Part shown: piece by piece, positions 1 to 8,453 of the stretch
Numbering within the stretch: position 1 is the stretch's first letter
How the letters are laid out: the number at the start of each line of letters is the position of its first letter
NCBI GenBank assembly: GCA_020637555.1
Contig: JACKKF010000004.1
Coordinates: 124,001-188,000 of the forward strand
From: Rhodobacter sp.
Lineage (GTDB): Bacteria > Pseudomonadota > Alphaproteobacteria > Rhodobacterales > Rhodobacteraceae
Reading direction: 5' to 3'
DNA: 64,000 bases
Notes under the pieces: model-generated
What the model was told of the DNA's origin: nothing
What the model saw: only the letters and a program-made list of their open reading frames with translations
The model's database searches: none
Made by a program: the position numbers and the translations under genes

Positions 1-855
1 GTTGGCCAGTCGGGCGAGATGGTCTTCGATACCTTGCCCGCGCCGCAAAAGCTGGAACTGCACCGCGTTCATCGGCAGACCCAGGACAACCCGATTCTCG
101 ACCTCGCCCATGCGCTGGCTGACCCGGAATTGCAGTTCGAGGGGTTCGAACGCATGATCGAACAGGCCGCGCAGCGCGATGAGCGCGTGGTCTGGGCGCA
201 GCGCGTGGAAAGCGACCTGATGGCGCGTTCGCCGGTGCTGGTCTGGCGCAATGTCACGCGCATCCGCCTGATCCATGCCTTTCGCGCCGCGCATGGTGCC
301 CCGGATTCGGAACTGCTGCCCGGCGAACCGCTGATCTGCGACGGTCTGGAGCTTCCGCTGAAACACCGCAAGCGGCGGATCGATCTGGAAGCCCGCGGAC
401 TGATCAAGGGGGCGCAATGCGTCTATCTGGGGCCGGGCAAACGACCGGGGTTCTCGCGCCTGCATGTCTTTGGCGCCGAAGAGCCGCAGGTTTCCGCCGC
501 GTCGATCATCAAGATCGAGAAAGAGGGCGAGGAAGAACCTTTCATCCCCTACGCCGCGACGATGGGGGCGGCGTTCCTGCATGGCGCGGCGGTGACGATC
601 CACAAGGCCCAGGGCAGCCAGTGGCCTGACGTGCAGGTCTTTGCCCCCGACCTCTATGCCGCCGCGCGCGCCGGTCGGACCGAGGCCGGCGTTCCCCTGT
701 GGAAACGTCTCGCCTATGTGGCGATCACCCGAGCCGAACACCGGCTTCTGTGGGTGGTGCGCAACCGCCTGGGGCGACCCTCGGGGCCGCTCAGGATCGA
801 CGATCTGGGCGGCACGCCCGCGCCCTTTGCGCTGGAGGTGCAGGACGACGGCTGA
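1..855 (+). CDS. RecD/UvrD-type DNA helicase, C-terminal part (cut by window start)
   Basis: The frame is open from base 1, so the gene enters from the left and only its last 285 or so residues are visible. The end carries the UvrD_C_2-type helicase core: a motif resembling 'TIHKAQGSQW' (helicase motif V) followed about 30 residues later by 'YVAITRAEH' (motif VI, arginine finger region). This pattern is typical of RecD-like superfamily 1 ATP-dependent 5'-3' helicases that act in DNA repair. The Walker A and B motifs must lie outside the window. The exact family (RecD2-like versus phage-like RecD) cannot be settled from this part. It ends 21 bases before the convergent DUF6455 gene. Confidence 0.85.
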   Translation, partial: VGQSGEMVFDTLPAPQKLELHRVHRQTQDNPILDLAHALADPELQFEGFERMIEQAAQRDERVVWAQRVESDLMARSPVLVWRNVTRIRLIHAFRAAHGAPDSELLPGEPLICDGLELPLKHRKRRIDLEARGLIKGAQCVYLGPGKRPGFSRLHVFGAEEPQVSAASIIKIEKEGEEEPFIPYAATMGAAFLHGAAVTIHKAQGSQWPDVQVFAPDLYAAARAGRTEAGVPLWKRLAYVAITRAEHRLLWVVRNRLGRPSGPLRIDDLGGTPAPFALEVQDDG

Positions 856-876
856 AGCCCGCCGGGTCCGGTGGTT

Positions 877-1233
877 CTAGGCGTCCGTCAGGGCGCGGAA
901 GCTGCGGGCGTTGGGGCAGAAGGCCACATCCGGCGTATCGCCGGCAACGCGGTTCACCATCGTCCGTTCGCAGGCCGCAAGGTCCTGGCAATGGTGGCAG
1001 GTTTCCAGCATGTCGTTCCAGATCTCGCGCCGCTGGGTCAGCCTGTCCTCGGACAGGCCATAGACCCGGCCCATCGCCGCGACCCGGCCAGGCACGTCGT
1101 CGGGCAGCGCGGTCAGCGCCATGGCCTGCGCGCGGGTCACGCCCAGATCGGCAAGGTCCCGGTCGCTCATCGCGCGAATCTCGTGCAGGTCGCGGCTGCG
1201 CCGGAACAGTTTCATGAAGCGTTCCATCATCAT
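877..1233 (-). CDS. DUF6455 family small cysteine-containing protein
   Basis: A 118-residue protein of unknown function. The N-terminal third resembles the DUF1127-like segment 'MSDRDLADLGVTR' and the C-terminal half has the DUF6455 pattern with four cysteines (CHHC, then a single Cys, then FCPNA), which could bind a metal or form disulfides. I chose the first of three consecutive ATG codons at 1233 because GAGGAGG lies just upstream on the minus strand; an earlier ATG at 1257 has no comparable ribosome binding site. No signal peptide is visible, so it is probably cytoplasmic. The family is common in Rhodobacteraceae. Its role is not known. Confidence 0.75.
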   Translation of the reverse strand: MMMERFMKLFRRSRDLHEIRAMSDRDLADLGVTRAQAMALTALPDDVPGRVAAMGRVYGLSEDRLTQRREIWNDMLETCHHCQDLAACERTMVNRVAGDTPDVAFCPNARSFRALTDA

Positions 1234-1326
1234 TCTGGACCTCCTCGGATCGATCAAGCGGGGACAGTCTTCACGATTCGGGGGCAGGAACCTTGATCTG
1301 GCGCAATCCGGGGGCTAGGCCGGGGC

Positions 1327-1866
1327 ATGATCCGCGCCTTTCTTGCCCTGCCGGTGCCTGAACCCATCCTGCACAGGCTGACCGCCGTGCAGCATCGCCT
1401 GCCGTTGCCTCGGCCGCTGGACCCGGCCAGTTTCCACATCACGCTGGTGTTTCTGGACCGTCAGCCCGAAACCGTCCTGGAAGAGTTTCACCACGCAATC
1501 GGTGCGCTGGCGCTCTCTCCGCCGCTTTTGCGGCTCGACGGGTTGGGAACCTTTGGCGGTGACACGCCCGACGCGCTGCATGTGCGCATCGCCGGCGACG
1601 CGCGGCTGGCGGCGATCCAGATGAAAACCGCCCGCGCCGCGCGCGCCGCAGGGATCGCGGTCAAGACCCGCAAGTTCGTGCCCCATGTCACCCTGGGCCG
1701 GTTCCGTGCCGGTACGGTTCAGCCGGACACGCTGGCGCGCGCGATGCAGGCTGTCGAGCCGGTGGTGTCGGACCTCTGGCTGGCCGAGGAGATGGTTCTC
1801 TACCGGTCGACCCTGCGCCCCGAGGGGTCCGCCTATGATCGGCTGGCGACCTACCGGCTTGGCTGA
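1327..1866 (+). CDS. thpR: RNA 2',3'-cyclic phosphodiesterase (LigT/ThpR)
   Basis: A 179-residue member of the 2H phosphoesterase family, the usual length. Both catalytic HxTx motifs are present: H-I-T-L at residues 37-40 and H-V-T-L at 120-123. Family members hydrolyse 2',3'-cyclic phosphate ends of RNA to 2'-phosphomonoesters; several were first described as 2'-5' RNA ligases. The enzyme is cytoplasmic. It stands alone on the plus strand, about 90 bases from the divergent DUF6455 gene, and precedes the small RAM-domain gene by 55 bases. Confidence 0.9.
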   Translation: MIRAFLALPVPEPILHRLTAVQHRLPLPRPLDPASFHITLVFLDRQPETVLEEFHHAIGALALSPPLLRLDGLGTFGGDTPDALHVRIAGDARLAAIQMKTARAARAAGIAVKTRKFVPHVTLGRFRAGTVQPDTLARAMQAVEPVVSDLWLAEEMVLYRSTLRPEGSAYDRLATYRLG

Positions 1867-1921
1867 TCTTGCACGCGCCTCCGGCGCTGCCTAACCTGCG
1901 CCGAAACCAGGAGGCTTCCCC

Positions 1922-2158
1922 ATGCATTGCGTCTTTGTCCAGTTCCGCTGCACCCCAGGCAAGACATATGAGGTCGCGACCGCGATCTACGACCGCGAAA
2001 TCGTGTCCGAGCTTTTCTCGACCTCGGGCGAATGGGACCTGATCGCCAAGGTCTACATTCCCGAAGACGAGGATGTCGGGCATTATCTGGCCCGGAACCT
2101 GTTCGACGTGCCGGACATTTCGCGCACGCTGACCACCATGACCTTCAAGGCGTTCTGA
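1922..2158 (+). CDS. Stand-alone Lrp/AsnC-type RAM (ligand-binding) domain protein
   Basis: A 78-residue protein matching only the C-terminal ligand-binding and oligomerisation domain (RAM) of Lrp/AsnC regulators; there is no helix-turn-helix part. The sequence shows the alternating beta-alpha-beta pattern (CVFVQFRC ... YEVATAIY ... EWDLIAKVYI ... DVGHYLAR) of that fold. Such proteins form dimers or decamers and may sense amino acids or modulate full-length Lrp proteins. AGGAGG sits 7 bases before the ATG. The stop is 3 bases before the SDR gene start, so the two are probably co-transcribed. Confidence 0.8.
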   Translation: MHCVFVQFRCTPGKTYEVATAIYDREIVSELFSTSGEWDLIAKVYIPEDEDVGHYLARNLFDVPDISRTLTTMTFKAF

Positions 2159-2161
2159 GCG

Positions 2162-2896
2162 ATGCCGGTCATCGTCGTCACCGGCGCCAGCGCGGGCATC
2201 GGCAAGGCCACCGCCCGCCGTTTCCTGGACGAGGGCTGGCATGTCGCCCTGCTGGCCCGCCGGATGGATCCGTTGCTGGAGCTGGCGCAAGGGCGCGCGA
2301 GTGCGCTTCCGATCGCCTGCGACGTGACCGACGAGGGGCAGGTCGATGCGGCCTTTGCCGCCACCGTCGCGCGCTTTGGCCGGGTTGACGTGCTGTTCAA
2401 CAATGCCGGCAAGATGCTGAAAGGCTCGCTGATCGACGACCTGTCGCTGGCGGACTGGCAGGCGATGGTCGATGTGAACCTGACCGGCATGTTCCTGTGC
2501 GCCCGCGCGGCCTTTCGGCAGATGCGCCGGCAGGCCCCGATGGGCGGTCGGATCATCAACAACGGGTCCGTTTCGGCGCATGCGCCCCGGCCCGGATCGG
2601 TGGCCTACACCAGCACCAAGCATGCGATCACCGGCTTGACCAAGACCCTGGCACTGGATGGGCGGCCCTTCGACATAGCGGCGGGACAGATCGATATCGG
2701 CAATGCGATGACGGAACTGGCGGCGCAGATCGGTGCCGGTGTGCCGCAAGCCGACGGATCGATTCGCGCCGAACCGATGATGTCGGTCGACGAGGTCGCC
2801 GCAGCGGTTCTGCACATGGCAACGCTTCCGACCGGCACCAATATTCCGTTTCTTTCCATCATGGCCACGGCAATGCCCTGGCTGGGCCGCGGCTGA
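2162..2896 (+). CDS. Short-chain dehydrogenase/reductase (SDR)
   Basis: A 244-residue classical SDR oxidoreductase. It has the nucleotide-binding TGxxxGIG motif at residues 7-14, NNAG at 80-83, serines near 136-138 and the catalytic Y149-x3-K153 pair. The substrate cannot be predicted. The proline-glycine segment usually found after strand F is changed to 'AAGQIDIGNAMTE', a variant seen in a subgroup of the family. It follows the RAM-domain gene by 3 bases and is followed by a strong hairpin with a T-run, which probably ends the transcript. Confidence 0.85.
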   Translation: MPVIVVTGASAGIGKATARRFLDEGWHVALLARRMDPLLELAQGRASALPIACDVTDEGQVDAAFAATVARFGRVDVLFNNAGKMLKGSLIDDLSLADWQAMVDVNLTGMFLCARAAFRQMRRQAPMGGRIINNGSVSAHAPRPGSVAYTSTKHAITGLTKTLALDGRPFDIAAGQIDIGNAMTELAAQIGAGVPQADGSIRAEPMMSVDEVAAAVLHMATLPTGTNIPFLSIMATAMPWLGRG

Positions 2897-2927
2897 TGGC
2901 GTCGTGAAACGGCACCGTCCGAAATGC

Positions 2928-2955
2928 GAAACGGCGGCCCGAAGGCCGCCGTTTT
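2928..2955 (+). terminator. Rho-independent terminator after the SDR gene
   Basis: A perfect inverted repeat AAACGGCGGCC / GGCCGCCGTTT with a five-base loop, followed by one more T and C. It lies 32 bases after the SDR stop and 5 bases from the 3' end of the oppositely oriented tRNA-Gly, so it could end transcription from both sides. Confidence 0.8.
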
Positions 2956-2960
2956 CGAAT

Positions 2961-3035
2961 TGGAGCGGGCGATGAGATTCGAACTCACGACCCTAACCTT
3001 GGCAAGGTTATGCTCTACCCCTGAGCTACGCCCGC
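2961..3035 (-). tRNA. tRNA-Gly (anticodon GCC)
   Basis: A complete 75-base cloverleaf on the minus strand with encoded CCA. The acceptor stem is GCGGGCG/CGCCCGC; the D arm is GCTC-AGGGGTA-GAGC; the anticodon stem is TAACC/GGTTA around loop TTGCCAA, giving anticodon GCC. The T arm is GTGAG-TTCGAAT-CTCAT with a wobble pair, and the discriminator base is T. It reads codons GGC and GGU. No other tRNA was seen in the window. Confidence 0.97.
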
Positions 3036-3312
3036 GCCCCGTTTCGGTGCGCGTGATTTAGGTCAAACGCGACCCCGCTGCAAGAGGAAAAAACACCCGG
3101 TTTCGGCTTTTGCACGGTGGCCCCGTCTGCCCCCGGGTCGCGCGCGATCGGCCAGTCCAAAGCGCAAAAAGGGGCGCAATTCGACAGGTTTGGCCAGGGC
3201 GGCGTCGCGGCTGGCCAGGCGGGTGCGGTGGGGCCGCGGATCAACAGGCTGGCGGAAAGGGACAACTTCGGGCAGAATGGCGGGGTTAACGGTTCAATGA
3301 GGAGGTGTTGCG

Positions 3313-3510
3313 ATGAACAAGGACGAACTCGCCGGGAAATGGCATCAGGTGAAAGGCCAGGCCAAGGCGAAATGGGCAGACCTGACCGATGACGACATTG
3401 ACCAGGCCAAGGGCAATGCCGAGGCGCTGGCCGGCAAGCTGCAGGAACGCTACGGCAAGACCAAGGAAGCCGCGAAAAAGGAAGTCGACGACTTTCTGAA
3501 GAATTTCTGA
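3313..3510 (+). CDS. CsbD family stress-response protein
   Basis: A 65-residue, highly charged helical protein with the CsbD-like sequence 'WHQVKGQAKAKWADLTDDD' and the 'QAKGNAEALAGKLQERYGKTKEAA' type repeat described for this family. CsbD proteins are induced by general stress in many bacteria; their biochemical role is unknown. An excellent ribosome binding site (GAGGAGG) lies 7 bases upstream. The gene stands alone, after a 277-base stretch from the tRNA in which I see no gene, and is followed by a strong terminator. Confidence 0.9.
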   Translation: MNKDELAGKWHQVKGQAKAKWADLTDDDIDQAKGNAEALAGKLQERYGKTKEAAKKEVDDFLKNF

Positions 3511-3531
3511 GCCGCCGGTGTCACGGCGGTA

Positions 3532-3556
3532 AAAGGGGGCGCGTGGCGCCCCCTTT
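3532..3556. terminator. Bidirectional terminator between csbD and pyc
   Basis: A perfect 11-base-pair stem AAAGGGGGCGC / GCGCCCCCTTT with loop GTG. A-rich and T-rich ends on both strands let it serve both the csbD gene (plus) and pyc (minus), which converge here. Confidence 0.85.
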
Positions 3557-3571
3557 CCCGTTCGGATCGAC

Positions 3572-6500
3572 CTATTCGAACTCGATCAGCAGATCCTTGG
3601 CTTCGATCTGCGCACCGGGTTGGACATGCACGGCCTTGACCACGGTTGCGCGGTCGGCGTGCAGGCCGGTTTCCATCTTCATCGCCTCGATGGTCAGCAA
3701 CAGATCGCCCGGTTTCACCGCCTGACCGGCACTGACCGCGACCGAGGCCACGGAACCGGGCATCGGCGCGCCGACATGGGCGGGGTTGCCGTCCTCGGCC
3801 TTGGGCCGGACGGCCTGGGTTGCCTTGACCTTGCGGTTCGGCACCCGGATCGTGCGCGGCTGGCCGTTCAGTTCGAAAAAGACCTTCACGTCGCCGTCCT
3901 CGCCGGTTTCACCAACCGCGATCAGACGGATTTCCAGCGTCTTGCCCGGGTCGATCTCGGCCGAGATCTCGTTGCCGGGCTCCATGCCGTAGAAGAAGTT
4001 CCAGGTCGGCAGCGTCCGCACCGGGCCGTAAAGGCGGTGACGCCCCATGTAATCCAGGAAAACCTTGGGATACATGAGATAGCCGTTCAGGTCCTCGTCG
4101 TCGATCTTGAACCCGTCCAGCTCTGCGGAAACCTGTGTGCGCACGGCCTCCAGATCGACCGGGGGCAGGTGTTTGCCCGGTCGCTCGGTCGCGGGGGCCT
4201 CGCCCTTCAGCGCCTTGGCCGTGATGGCGGGGGGGAAGCCCCCTTCGGGCTGGCCGAGATTGCCCTTCAGCATGTCCACCACCGATTCCGGAAAGGCCAT
4301 GTCGAAACCCGGATCCTCGACCTGGGCACGGGTCAGGCCCTGCGTGACCATCATCAGCGCCATGTCGCCGACCACCTTGGACGAGGGCGTCACCTTGACG
4401 ATGTCGCCGAAGATCTGGTTCGCATCGGCATAGGCGCGGGCGACGTCGGGCCAACGGTCCTCGAGCCCCAGCGAACGGGCCTGCGCCTTGAGGTTGGTGA
4501 ACTGCCCGCCGGGCATCTCGTGCAGATAGACCTCGGACGAGGGCGCCTGCTGGCCGGTCTCGAACGCGGCATAATGGGCCCGCACCTGTTCCCAGTAATC
4601 CGAGATCTCGCGGATCGCACCGATGTCCAGGCCGGTGTCGCGCGTGGTGTGGCGCAGGGCCTCGACGACAGAGCCAAGCGTGGCCTGCGAGGTGTTGCCC
4701 GACAGCGCGTCCATGGCGGCATCGACCGCATCCACACCCGATTCGCTGGCGGCCATGATCGTGGCAATCGCCGCGCCCGAGGTGTCATGCGTGTGGAAGT
4801 GGATCGGCAGGTCCACCGCGTCCTTCAGCGCAGAGAACAGCACGCGCGCCGCGGGGGCCTTCAACACGCCGGCCATGTCCTTCACGCCCAGCACATGGGC
4901 GCCAGCGGCCTCCAGGTCCTTGGCCATCTTCACATAGTAATCAATGGTATACTTGCGCTGCGCCGGATCCAGCAGATCGCCGGTATAACAGATGGTCCCT
5001 TCGCAGATGCGGCCCGATTCGATCACCGCATCCATGGCGACGCGCATGTTCTCGACCCAGTTCAGGCTGTCAAAGACGCGGAACACATCGACGCCGGTTT
5101 CCGCGGCGCGGGCAACAAAGGCCTGGACCACGTTGTCGGGATAATTGGTGTAACCCACCCCGTTCGAGGCCCTGAGCAGCATTTGCGTCAGCAGGTTCGG
5201 CATCGCCTTGCGCAGATCCCTGAGCCGCTGCCAGGGACATTCCTGCAAGAAACGATAGGCCACGTCAAAGGTCGCACCGCCCCAGCATTCGACGCTGAAC
5301 AACCCGGGCAGGTTGGCCGCATAGGCCGGCGCCACGCGGATCATGTCGATCGACCGCATCCGCGTCGCCAGCAGCGACTGATGCGCATCGCGCATGGTGG
5401 TGTCGGTGATCAGCAGGCGCGTCTGGTCCTTCATCCAGTCCGCCACGCCCTTGGCGCCCTTGTCCGTCAACAGGGTCCGGGTGCCGTAGGGTGCGTGCTG
5501 GGCACGCACCGTGGGCGCCTCGGGGGCGCGGGGTTCGGCGGCGGGGCGGGGGCGGCCGGCGGTTTCCGGGTGCCCGTTCACGGTGATGTCGGCCAGATAG
5601 ACCAGCAGTTTCGTCGCCCGGTCGCGGCGTTTGCGGAACTGGAACAGCTCGGGCGTGGTGTCGATGAACTTGGTCGTGGCCTGATCGGCCAGAAAGGTCG
5701 GGTGCTTCAGCAGGTTCTCGACAAAGGCGATGTTGGTGCTGACACCGCGAATGCGGAACTCGCGCAGCGCCCGGTCCATGCGGGCGATCGCCTCGGTGGG
5801 CGTGGGCGCCCAGGCGGTCACCTTGACCAGAAGGCTGTCGTAATAGCGCGTGATCACCCCGCCCGCATAGGCGGTGCCGCCGTCCAGGCGGATGCCCATG
5901 CCGGTGGCGCTGCGATACGCGGTCAGGCGGCCATAATCGGGGATGAAGTTGTTGAGCGGGTCCTCGGTGGTGATGCGGCATTGCAGGGCATGGCCCGACA
6001 GTTTCACATCCGCCTGGCTGGGGGTGCCCGTGGCATCGGCCAGCGTGTCCCCCTCGCAGACGCGGATCTGCGCCTTGACGATGTCGATGCCGGTCACTTC
6101 CTCGGTGACGGTATGTTCGACCTGAACGCGCGGGTTCACCTCGATGAAATAGAATGCGCCGCTGTCCATATCCATCAGGAACTCGACCGTTCCGGCGCAT
6201 TGATAGCCGACCGAGTTGCCGATCTTCAGCGCCAGCGCGCAGACCTCGGCGCGTTGTTCCTCGGTCAGATAGGGGGCCGGGGCGCGTTCGACGACTTTCT
6301 GATTGCGGCGCTGCACGGTGCAGTCGCGTTCATAGAGGTGATACAGGCTGCCATAGGTGTCGCCCAGAAGCTGCACCTCGACATGGCGGGCACGCTGGAT
6401 CATCTTTTCCAGATAGCCCTCGCCATTGCCAAAGGCGGCCTCGGCCTCGCGCCGGCCCTCGCGGACCTTGGTTTCCAGCTCGTCCGAGCCCAGGATCGGG

Positions 6501-7015
6501 CGCATCCCGCGCCCGCCGCCGCCGTGACTGGCCTTGAGCATCAGCGGATAGCCCACGGCCTCGGCCATGGCGCGGATCTCGTCCATGTCGTCGCCCAGGA
6601 CCTCGGTTGCGGGGATCACGGGCACGCCGGCAGCGATCGCCACCCGCCGCGCGCTGGCCTTGTCGCCCAGGGCGCGCATGGTTTCGGCCTTGGGCCCGAT
6701 GAAGGTGATCCCGGCCTCGACGCAGGCATCGACCAGCGCGGGGTTTTCGCTGAGCAGCCCATAGCCCGGGTGGATCGCGTCCGCGCCCGCCTTCTTCGCC
6801 ACACGGATGATTTCGGGGATCGACAGATAGGCAGCCACCGGTCCCAGCCCCTCGCCGATGCGATAGGCTTCGTCTGCCTTGAAGCGATGCAGGCTCAGCT
6901 TGTCCTCTTCGGCATAGACGGCGACGGTCTTCTTGCCCAGCTCGTTGGCCGCGCGCATCACCCGGATGGCGATTTCGCCGCGGTTCGCGATGAGGATCTT
7001 GTTGAAACGGGCCAT
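3572..7015 (-). CDS. pyc: Pyruvate carboxylase
   Basis: A 1147-residue single-chain pyruvate carboxylase, the usual length. In order: biotin carboxylase domain (residues 1 to about 455, starting KILIANRGEIAIR, with the glycine-rich GGGGRGMRP loop), carboxyltransferase domain (from about 530, starting with TDTTMRDAHQSLLATRMRS), a PYC_OADA allosteric/linker part, and a biotinyl domain with E-A-M-K-M where Lys1113 would carry biotin. It converts pyruvate and bicarbonate to oxaloacetate using ATP. The linker between the first two domains is proline/alanine-rich and contains a palindromic repeat (see 5486-5510). The gene appears monocistronic. Confidence 0.97.
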   Translation of the reverse strand: MARFNKILIANRGEIAIRVMRAANELGKKTVAVYAEEDKLSLHRFKADEAYRIGEGLGPVAAYLSIPEIIRVAKKAGADAIHPGYGLLSENPALVDACVEAGITFIGPKAETMRALGDKASARRVAIAAGVPVIPATEVLGDDMDEIRAMAEAVGYPLMLKASHGGGGRGMRPILGSDELETKVREGRREAEAAFGNGEGYLEKMIQRARHVEVQLLGDTYGSLYHLYERDCTVQRRNQKVVERAPAPYLTEEQRAEVCALALKIGNSVGYQCAGTVEFLMDMDSGAFYFIEVNPRVQVEHTVTEEVTGIDIVKAQIRVCEGDTLADATGTPSQADVKLSGHALQCRITTEDPLNNFIPDYGRLTAYRSATGMGIRLDGGTAYAGGVITRYYDSLLVKVTAWAPTPTEAIARMDRALREFRIRGVSTNIAFVENLLKHPTFLADQATTKFIDTTPELFQFRKRRDRATKLLVYLADITVNGHPETAGRPRPAAEPRAPEAPTVRAQHAPYGTRTLLTDKGAKGVADWMKDQTRLLITDTTMRDAHQSLLATRMRSIDMIRVAPAYAANLPGLFSVECWGGATFDVAYRFLQECPWQRLRDLRKAMPNLLTQMLLRASNGVGYTNYPDNVVQAFVARAAETGVDVFRVFDSLNWVENMRVAMDAVIESGRICEGTICYTGDLLDPAQRKYTIDYYVKMAKDLEAAGAHVLGVKDMAGVLKAPAARVLFSALKDAVDLPIHFHTHDTSGAAIATIMAASESGVDAVDAAMDALSGNTSQATLGSVVEALRHTTRDTGLDIGAIREISDYWEQVRAHYAAFETGQQAPSSEVYLHEMPGGQFTNLKAQARSLGLEDRWPDVARAYADANQIFGDIVKVTPSSKVVGDMALMMVTQGLTRAQVEDPGFDMAFPESVVDMLKGNLGQPEGGFPPAITAKALKGEAPATERPGKHLPPVDLEAVRTQVSAELDGFKIDDEDLNGYLMYPKVFLDYMGRHRLYGPVRTLPTWNFFYGMEPGNEISAEIDPGKTLEIRLIAVGETGEDGDVKVFFELNGQPRTIRVPNRKVKATQAVRPKAEDGNPAHVGAPMPGSVASVAVSAGQAVKPGDLLLTIEAMKMETGLHADRATVVKAVHVQPGAQIEAKDLLIEFE
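5486..5510. repeat. Palindromic element inside pyc, shared with 30676-30699
   Basis: The sequence GTAGGGTGCGTGC-TGG-GCACGCACC forms an 8-base-pair hairpin. Its first 13 bases and last 9 bases are identical to the element at 30676-30699, which is intergenic. Here it lies in frame within the variable linker between the biotin carboxylase and carboxyltransferase domains of pyc, encoding part of 'RAQHAPYGT' on the minus strand. Confidence 0.6.
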
Positions 7016-7115
7016 TCAGGTTCCTTCCCAGTGGATCGGTCAGACGCACTGGCCGATTTCTGCAATGCAGCGAGAAAAATGCAAGGATTTGTTACAATCC
7101 ATGCCGAGAATTCGG

Positions 7116-7526
7116 TCACTCGGACAGGTGCGGCGTGCCCTCGGGATCGTAGATCTGCACAGGCAGGCATTCGATCAGATAGGGTCGCTCGGCCGGATCG
7201 CAGAGAGCGTGCGCCACCGCCTCGGCCACCGCGCGCGAGGGCAGTCCGCAGGTGACTTCGTGCCAGTGCGGACCCTCGCGATGCTGGGCGAAGATGTCGA
7301 CCGTCCAGCCGGCGGGGAAGCACCAGGTGGTGCGAAGGCAATCCTCGGCCCGGGCGCCACTGGCGACGCATTGCGCCTCGGCCAGGGCAAAGGCGGCGTC
7401 GGGGGTGGCACCCATCGCCACGCCGCTGCCTTGTTCGGGGGCCTGCACAAAGGCAATTCCCCGCGGGCCGTCCTGGGCCAGAACCGGCAGCGGGCAAAGC
7501 ATGATCAGCAGCACGAGTGGTCGCAT
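7116..7526 (-). CDS. Small secreted cysteine-containing protein
   Basis: A 136-residue protein with a typical Sec signal peptide (MRPLVLLIMLCPLPVLAQ, cleavage probably after VLA). The mature part has several cysteines and the segment 'MGATPDAAFALAEAQC', loosely like DUF4189-type periplasmic proteins; this resemblance is weak. I chose the ATG at 7526 because the signal peptide starts there and GAGG lies just upstream. An earlier start at 7589 would place 21 non-hydrophobic residues before it. It lies 100 bases upstream of pyc on the same strand. Its role is unknown. Confidence 0.65.
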   Translation of the reverse strand: MRPLVLLIMLCPLPVLAQDGPRGIAFVQAPEQGSGVAMGATPDAAFALAEAQCVASGARAEDCLRTTWCFPAGWTVDIFAQHREGPHWHEVTCGLPSRAVAEAVAHALCDPAERPYLIECLPVQIYDPEGTPHLSE

Positions 7527-7660
7527 GGGATCCTCGGACAGGGGCGGTCGCGCACAGGTTAACCCGACCGGCGCCCATCGCAAAATCACGCAAGCGACAC
7601 GTCAGGCGCGGCCAGCGTCCCGCTGCGTGTCATTTCGTCCGTCGCGCGCGCGCCCCGCGG

Positions 7661-8452
7661 TCACGACTGGCGTATGATCCGGAACAGCGCCGACGCCCCC
7701 CAGCCCGCGACCAGGGCAATGACCAGCGACAGCAGGCCATACAGAAGCGGCTGGTCAAAGGCGAGCTGATGAATCCACCGCTCCACCCCGTCCTTGCGCA
7801 CGAAGATCGCGGTGCGGAACTGGCTGACCACGGCGCCGTTCTGCACCAGATACATCCGCGTCGTATAGGCGCCTTCGGTCAGGTTCGCGGGCAGGCGGAC
7901 GTTGGCGCGAAACAGGATGTCGCGGTCCAGGTGCACCCAGCGATCCAGCGCCAGATATTGTTGCGACCGTTCGCGGATCCGCATCAGGGCCTCGGTGAAC
8001 AGGGCCGCGTCCGGCGAGGCATCATCCGCCGCCGCACCCCCGATCGCCTGACGCGCCGAAATGCGGTATTGGGCGTCCGTCTCGGGCGAGACGATCTGGT
8101 TCAGCGGCGCGGTCGTCGCCACCGCGTAGAACGACGGGACCGAGGCCATCGCCACCGAATCCACGTTCATCCAGATGCCGGCGCGGCGATCCTTGCGCCA
8201 GACGGCGACGGGCTGGCGCGGCCCCTCGATGACAATGACGACATCGTAATCGGTGCTGCCATTGGCCTCGTCGGACTCGGCCAGCTGTTCCTCGTTCGGA
8301 TCGCGGCGGATCGCGCCGAAGATCAGGATCTCCGAACCCGAGAAGCTGGTGGTCAGCGACACCCGGCTCTGGCTGAGCGCGCCGACGATCTCGCTGGCGG
8401 CGGCGGGCAGGGCGCCGGCCAGGGTCAGCAGAAGAAGGATCAGGGCGCGCAT
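7661..8452 (-). CDS. TIGR02186 family membrane-anchored protein
   Basis: A 263-residue protein with an N-terminal signal peptide (ending AAAS), a beta-rich periplasmic part with the characteristic 'SRVSLTTSFSGSEILIFGA' segment, and one C-terminal membrane helix (LLYGLLSLVIALVAGWGAS) followed by a short basic tail. This is the layout of TIGR02186/Alph_Pro_TM proteins, restricted mainly to alphaproteobacteria. It lies one base after the stop of the TauE gene, so the two are translated from one transcript. The pairing suggests an accessory role in anion export, but no biochemical function is established as far as I know. Confidence 0.85.
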   Translation of the reverse strand: MRALILLLLTLAGALPAAASEIVGALSQSRVSLTTSFSGSEILIFGAIRRDPNEEQLAESDEANGSTDYDVVIVIEGPRQPVAVWRKDRRAGIWMNVDSVAMASVPSFYAVATTAPLNQIVSPETDAQYRISARQAIGGAAADDASPDAALFTEALMRIRERSQQYLALDRWVHLDRDILFRANVRLPANLTEGAYTTRMYLVQNGAVVSQFRTAIFVRKDGVERWIHQLAFDQPLLYGLLSLVIALVAGWGASALFRIIRQS

Positions 8453-8453
8453 C

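Noticed and set aside
3620..7255. A very long open frame on the plus strand opposite pyc
   Set aside because: It is the antisense shadow of a GC-rich, biased coding sequence; its translation is rich in His, Gly, Arg and Asp with no family motif, while the minus strand encodes a complete pyruvate carboxylase.
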